DNA of 38,639 bases from Hyphomicrobiales bacterium. GTDB lineage: Bacteria; Pseudomonadota; Alphaproteobacteria; Rhizobiales; Aestuariivirgaceae. The notes below the pieces were generated by a model that searched no databases, was not told the DNA's origin, and saw nothing but the letters and a program-made list of their open reading frames with translations. The stretch's first letter is position 1, and every line of letters begins with the position of its first letter. Positions 34,413 to 38,639 of the stretch are shown here, in pieces. The stretch covers positions 1 through 38,639 of the forward strand of contig JANYHN010000045.1 of the NCBI GenBank assembly GCA_025359045.1. Direction: 5' to 3'. The position numbers were made by a program, and so were the translations under genes.

Positions 34413-37400
34413 TCACGAAGACGACGTGGGGTTAAGGGCGCTGGAAAATTTTGTGCCTTTGTCGAAAGCTGAAACATAGCCCGTGGCGGCGAGTGACTTG
34501 AGAGTTTCAGCCACGCGGGCCTCACATTTTTTGCCTTGCTTGAAGGTGCTGGCGAGATTGGCCGCCGTCACATGGCCTTCTGCCAAGGCAAGGGCTGCCA
34601 TAATGGCGGCACCTTGGGCCACAGGGGCGGTGGGGAATGTTGGCTTGTCTTTTTTCTCGACAGGTTTTTTGATTTGTTGCTCTTCGCCCATATCGAAATG
34701 CGCCTGTTTTTCGGCAACGCTGCCAAAGCGGGGAATTTGATAATCTGGCCTCAGCCAGCGCACAAAGCCCTTGGCCTCTTCGGCGGCGCGTTTTTTGTTC
34801 AAGGCCACAAGGCGGGCGAGAACTTCTTCTTCTTCCAAATCCACGGGCCAGCCATAGGCGGCGGCCACGGCGACATCCAACTCCTCATGCAGTTCCTTAA
34901 GGATGAGGATCAGGCCATGATCGAAGATGAGTTTCTCATCGGCGTTCAGGCCCTCTTGCTGGCCAGATTTCACTTTCTCCAACACGTTATACATTTTTGT
35001 AAGAGTGATTTCAGGATGCGCGGCCTGAACATCCTTGCGGTGCTTGTCCAGCGTTTCAGCAATGCGGCCAATGGCGGCTTGTTGTTCATCCGTGGCGGCG
35101 GGGAAGGGGAACGGATCGAAGCAACGTGATTTATTGTAGCGAGGTGTTGGACCAAGTAGCGAACCCTGCCGTAACGACCAAACAACATGAAATCGAGAAG
35201 ACAACATACCCAAATGCGTATGATTGTTGCTAGCGATAATGACGATGCCGTCGTCGCAAATTGTCGTCGCGTCAACTAACTGAAATACCCTGTGCTTAGC
35301 CGTGTCAATTGTCGCGATGTACTCGTCCAGTCCAACAAGCGCAGGGCGCAACTCTTTCCGTGGCTCGCCAAAAATCCACCAAAAATCCCTATAGCTGGCG
35401 CGATTGTTTTTCTCGCGTTCTATTTTTACAGTTCGCAACAGATGTTGGTAGATTTCAGGAAAGGCGTTTCTAACTAAAGAAGGATCCAAACCAAAAAGAT
35501 CGATCACCAACGCTCCGCGAGGAGTTCCCGCAAGGTCACGTCCATTTCTCAGGGGTCGAACGTATTTTTCCAAGTCTTGTCGCCGGCCTAGCCCAAGAAG
35601 CATGGCTTCGTTGTGTGAGAGCACAAATCCTGTGCCATGAAGTTTGACGCCGTCGTGCGCAATACCCAAATTCGCTTTCATATTTTCTAGATTGGTGAGG
35701 TCAGCTCCAATAGTCAGATCGGCATTAATTTTACCAGACATGGAACTGAACTTAATAGTGGGATTGTCTGTATCTACTGCAGTCGCAGATTGAACAGCCA
35801 TAAGAGTTCCAGCCGAACTGCCAGCAATGCCTACAGTAAACGCAATTTGAACAGCCGCGGCATCGGGTGTAACTTTAGTCCAAGGATGATCCGGTATCGC
35901 AAACTTCAAGGAAATCGGATTTCGTTGTATTAAATGGTGGGCCACGACCCTCATTTGAAAAGTCTGGGTAATAGAATTTGTTGTAACTAGTCCAAAGCTC
36001 TTTAATTTTGTGGCAGGGAGGGTGAGTAGCTCTGCTGCACGATCCCACCAATACATTACAAAATCCGCCCCACCGGAAATGTGTTTATTAATCGACCAAA
36101 GAGCTTCAACATATCCATCACCAAATTCACGGCGGAAGTTTTGCCCAGCAATAAACGGCGGGTTGCCCACAATATATTCCGCCTCTGGCCATTCTGGGCG
36201 GCGCGGGTTTTTCAGCTTGCCATCTTTATCCGGCCCGTCATGCAGCAACACAGCATCACGCCGCTCAATGTTTTTGAATTCGCGCAAGATCGGCTCTGCC
36301 GGATGGCCGCCAGTGGTGCGCAAATGCCAGCGCAGATAGCCAATCCAGATGACCAACTCTGCAATTGCGGCGGCGCGGGGGTTTATTTCAATGCCTAAAA
36401 ACTGATGCGGATCAATGGTGAAGTTTTCCAACCTCAAGGCTTCTTGCCCGCCCAATTTGCCCAGTGTGTCCAGCACATCGCCTTCCAGCTTTTTCATCAG
36501 CTCCATGGTGACATAGAGAAAGTTTCCTGTGCCACAGGCCGGGTCAAAAACCCGCGTTTCACAAAGCTTTTTGTGAAAGGCGGAAACGCGAGCAACGGCC
36601 TCTGCCGGTTCCAGCCCCACGGTGCCTTTGACGGCTTCCCATTCTTGCCACAGCGGGTCCATCACCGTGGCTTGCACCAAGCGCTCCACATAGGCACGCG
36701 GCGTGTAATGTGCGCCAAGGCTGGCGCGGTCTTTGGTTGAAAGGGCTTGTTCCAGCAGCGTACCGAAGATGGAAGGATCAACCTCTTTCCAATCTTTCTT
36801 AGCGGCAGCTTTGAGAACGCCGATTTCTTCCTTATCCATGGGGAACGCTTTGGCATCAGCAAAGAGCTTGCCGTTAAAGCGCTTCACCTGTTTGCCGATG
36901 GCCACGGAGAAGCCGCCCGCATTCATATGCCGCCACAGTTCTTCCAAATTGGGCATGAAACTATCAGGGCTGGCTTCGCTGCGCGTCAACAAGTCCGTGA
37001 AGCTGTCTTTATCGATCAATTCCGTGTCTTCTGCGAACATGGTGAACAGGCAGCGCATGAGAAATAGTGCTACTTCTTCGGCGTTGTATTTCTTGGCTTC
37101 CATCCGCTTTGAGACTTCGGCCAATGCCTTGGCAATTTCACGCGTAGCCTTGGCCGATTGCGTTGCGGGGTTGAGACTGTGCGGGTTTTCCCAAATGGCT
37201 TTGAAACGCGCCAGCACTTCTGGATTGGAAAAATCATCCATGCGGGCGCGAAAACTTTGTGCATCAGGGAACTGCTCATAGCGGCGGCCCTTGCCGGAAA
37301 AATCGGCATAGACCTCAATGCAGTTGCCCACATCACACACCAGAATGAAAGGTGGCCAATCATGATCTTGCGGCAGTTGTTGTGCGTAGCGGATGGCTTG

Positions 37401-37742
37401 CTGACGGGCGTTTTCCATCAACACATCCCATGTGCGGCCTTCGGTTCCGGCTTTTTCGATGGCGTCGATGATAAACAAGTCTTCTTGGCCGGGAATGGCC
37501 TTTTTCTGTCCTTTAGCGCGAGACTGTTTGGCTTCCAGCACAAAGCAGCCGCGCTTATAGAGATCAGCAAAGTCTGTGGCCTTGGCGCCCTTCATGGAAT
37601 ATTCGAATTTATAGTCACCATCATGCGGCACGGACGTTTGCATGAGGTGGCAAAGTTCTATGATGAAGCTCTGCGCCTGCGCACGTTCACCACCTTTGGC
37701 GTTTTTCCATTTTTTGACGAAATCAGCTTCTGTTTGCCCCAT
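34413..37742 (-). CDS. MmeI-like type IIL restriction-modification enzyme
   Basis: The product is a 1109-residue single-chain enzyme combining nuclease, N6-adenine methyltransferase and target recognition. The N-terminal nuclease motif is Asp60-X9-Glu70-Ala-Lys72, the same spacing I recall for MmeI (Asp70-X9-Glu-X-Lys82). The methyltransferase domain has LGAHYTPRAYVERLV (343-356), motif I FDPACGTGNF (399-408) and motif IV NPPF (527-530). About residues 540-860 form the recognition region and are AT-rich compared with the rest. A helical C-terminus follows, with a Pro/Lys linker near residue 1020. It lacks partner genes of BREX or DISARM, whose methylases look similar. It cuts unmethylated DNA and modifies its own site. 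Confidence 0.88.
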   Translation of the reverse strand: MGQTEADFVKKWKNAKGGERAQAQSFIIELCHLMQTSVPHDGDYKFEYSMKGAKATDFADLYKRGCFVLEAKQSRAKGQKKAIPGQEDLFIIDAIEKAGTEGRTWDVLMENARQQAIRYAQQLPQDHDWPPFILVCDVGNCIEVYADFSGKGRRYEQFPDAQSFRARMDDFSNPEVLARFKAIWENPHSLNPATQSAKATREIAKALAEVSKRMEAKKYNAEEVALFLMRCLFTMFAEDTELIDKDSFTDLLTRSEASPDSFMPNLEELWRHMNAGGFSVAIGKQVKRFNGKLFADAKAFPMDKEEIGVLKAAAKKDWKEVDPSIFGTLLEQALSTKDRASLGAHYTPRAYVERLVQATVMDPLWQEWEAVKGTVGLEPAEAVARVSAFHKKLCETRVFDPACGTGNFLYVTMELMKKLEGDVLDTLGKLGGQEALRLENFTIDPHQFLGIEINPRAAAIAELVIWIGYLRWHLRTTGGHPAEPILREFKNIERRDAVLLHDGPDKDGKLKNPRRPEWPEAEYIVGNPPFIAGQNFRREFGDGYVEALWSINKHISGGADFVMYWWDRAAELLTLPATKLKSFGLVTTNSITQTFQMRVVAHHLIQRNPISLKFAIPDHPWTKVTPDAAAVQIAFTVGIAGSSAGTLMAVQSATAVDTDNPTIKFSSMSGKINADLTIGADLTNLENMKANLGIAHDGVKLHGTGFVLSHNEAMLLGLGRRQDLEKYVRPLRNGRDLAGTPRGALVIDLFGLDPSLVRNAFPEIYQHLLRTVKIEREKNNRASYRDFWWIFGEPRKELRPALVGLDEYIATIDTAKHRVFQLVDATTICDDGIVIIASNNHTHLGMLSSRFHVVWSLRQGSLLGPTPRYNKSRCFDPFPFPAATDEQQAAIGRIAETLDKHRKDVQAAHPEITLTKMYNVLEKVKSGQQEGLNADEKLIFDHGLILILKELHEELDVAVAAAYGWPVDLEEEEVLARLVALNKKRAAEEAKGFVRWLRPDYQIPRFGSVAEKQAHFDMGEEQQIKKPVEKKDKPTFPTAPVAQGAAIMAALALAEGHVTAANLASTFKQGKKCEARVAETLKSLAATGYVSAFDKGTKFSSALNPTSSS

Positions 37743-37777
37743 GTGGTCAAGATTGCTGATTCAGAGGTGGATGTCAA

Positions 37778-37855
37778 AAGGGCGCACTTGCAATACATAA
37801 CGAACCTGCATATAGAGCAGCCGTTCGCCCAAATCGGGCAAATAAGTGCGCCCTT
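37778..37855. repeat. 12-bp inverted repeat reaching into tRNA-Glu
   Basis: AAGGGCGCACTT (37778-37789) is the exact reverse complement of 37844-37855, which includes the 5' acceptor strand of tRNA-Glu. Its core AGGGCGCAC (37779-37787) is also a 9-bp direct copy of the tRNA 3' end (37912-37920). The left copy sits directly upstream of the restriction gene. It may be an old attachment-site fragment. The 105 bases between the restriction gene and the tRNA otherwise hold only a short GCCC/GGGC hairpin near 37827-37839. Confidence 0.5.
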
Positions 37856-37922
37856 CGTCTATCGGTTAGGACGACAGCCTTTCACGTTGTAAAGACGGGT
37901 TCGACTCCCGTAGGGCGCACCA
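37848..37922 (+). tRNA. tRNA-Glu (anticodon TTC)
   Basis: A complete cloverleaf is visible with encoded CCA. The acceptor arm GCGCCCT (37848-37854) pairs with AGGGCGC (37912-37918), with discriminator A at 37919 and CCA at 37920-37922. The D-arm is GTCT...GGAC. The anticodon stem ACAGC/GTTGT holds the loop CTTTCAC (anticodon TTC). The T-arm is ACGGG-TTCGACT-CCCGT. tRNA 3' ends are common integration sites, and a truncated integrase lies 68 bases downstream. Confidence 0.96.
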
Positions 37923-37990
37923 TCTACCCGTGATAAAACTCTTATAACATTGGATTTGTTGGCCTTCTCACTGCCAAGTGATACAAAAAG

Positions 37991-38563
37991 GTGATACAAA
38001 TGGGGCAAAGGTGGCTCTATCGAATGTTATATGCGCACCAGTCACGGCATGGGGTTTGGAAGTATCGTCGTGCGATTCCAAAGGCTCTGACGCTTGCAGC
38101 TGGAAAGCGTGAAATCAACGTAACGCTTCACACTCGAGACGAACGTCAAGCGCAGAATTCTTACGTAAAAGTGCACGGTGATGCCGAACAATATCTTCAA
38201 TCATTGGCTCGCATGGTGGCGAACCCAAAATCAGCAACGAATGATAAACAAATTTGGGAGCTTGGACAGGCGTATCTTCGCAGCCTTAAGATGCCTTACG
38301 TTCCGTTGAATGAGCTAAAGGTTCAAGAGCAGTTTGATGACGGTCCCTCAAGGTTTGAACAGCGACTGGATTTTGTTGAAGAGCATCTTGGAATTGATGT
38401 TTATGACCCAGAAGAGCGAGATCGTGAGATTGAAGCTAGTTGGCAAGCCAAAGCTATACTGGGTGCACTTAAGAAACCATCGTTTTGTATGTCTGACGCC
38501 CTGTGTCAATGGCGGAGACAAATTGTGCCAGAAGGCGGCGTAAAAGTGTACCAGTCTGGTTGA
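37991..38563 (+). pseudogene. Truncated tyrosine recombinase (integrase) N-terminal part
   Basis: The frame gives 190 residues that resemble the N-terminal, DUF6538-like part of phage/island tyrosine recombinases: WLYRMLYAHQSRHGVWKYRRAIP, then EINVTLHTRDERQAQNSYVKVHGDAE. In intact members the catalytic domain with Arg, His-x-x-Arg and Tyr follows and total length is roughly 400-550 residues. Here a stop occurs after SDALCQWRRQIVPEGG, near where the core-binding domain should begin, and no continuation is seen in the remaining 76 bases. It lies directly downstream of tRNA-Glu in the usual integrase position. It is probably the remains of an island integrase and is unlikely to recombine DNA. 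Confidence 0.75.
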
Positions 38564-38639
38564 TTAAAAAGGTCGGTTATGCCCTTGGTTTGGTTTGCAC
38601 GGTTTAGGTTTTAGAGTTGAGCGCTATGAGCCGCGTGGA

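Noticed and set aside
34413..37742. BREX (PglX) or DISARM (DrmMI) methylase
   Set aside because: The methylase core is similar, but a nuclease motif of MmeI spacing is present in the same chain and no brx, pgl or drm partner gene is seen in the window.
1..38639. CRISPR arrays, rRNA genes and insertion sequences
   Set aside because: No regularly spaced repeats, no rRNA segments and no transposase-like frames were found on reading both strands.

Overview
The window is chromosomal DNA from an alphaproteobacterium, most likely of the Hyphomicrobiales (Rhizobiales) or a close relative. This rests on remembered gene neighbourhoods: (i) bamE, a CBP3-like ubiquinol-cytochrome c chaperone, DUF177, plsX, fabH, ihfA, a MerR regulator and tRNA-Pro; (ii) DUF2842, ctaA, metY, a CoA-binding protein, an enoyl-CoA hydratase, rplM and rpsI; (iii) phaC, hom and recJ. 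The only elements seen that look acquired or mobile are a toxin-antitoxin module, a polysaccharide locus and a restriction/integrase end region. No rRNA or CRISPR array was seen.

Left end (1-7.8 kb): the 3' part of a K+-independent-type H+-pyrophosphatase ends at a strong terminator. A leftward cassette follows: yefM, yoeB and a third unknown gene, with a recognisable YefM-type operator. A DmeF-like metal exporter lies divergent to it. Next come bamE and the rightward housekeeping run for respiratory-complex assembly, lipid initiation (plsX, fabH), IHF-alpha and a MerR-type regulator.

Polysaccharide locus (7.8-19.7 kb): a complete-looking Wzx/Wzy-type export pathway lies between the core blocks. 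It has an initiating polyprenyl-phosphate sugar transferase, two glycosyltransferases, two flippases, a Wzy/WaaL-type polymerase or ligase, an outer-membrane export lipoprotein, a Wzc/ExoP-like copolymerase and a NodB-type deacetylase. The copolymerase has a degraded kinase domain. A tRNA-Pro(GGG) sits inside the locus. Two intergenic regions carry operator-like palindromes, and one carries a perfect CtrA-type box.

Middle (19.7-34.3 kb): heme A synthase, a leftward five-gene run (secreted Pro-rich protein, enoyl-CoA hydratase, CoA-binding protein, cytochrome b561, metY), ribosomal proteins L13/S9, an rRNA-type methyltransferase, and small secreted or membrane proteins including a lone spore-coat-U-like protein. 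PHA synthase, homoserine dehydrogenase and RecJ follow.

Right end (34.3-38.6 kb): a single-chain MmeI-like (type IIL) restriction-modification enzyme, tRNA-Glu(TTC) and a truncated tyrosine recombinase, which together look like the remains of a tRNA-targeted island. A divergent promoter/operator lies between the convergent recJ and restriction genes, where it has no obvious gene to drive. No wholly new multi-gene system is proven. The best leads are the kinase-dead copolymerase locus with its regulatory sites, the possible three-gene yefM-yoeB cassette, the mosaic restriction enzyme and the orphan promoter.
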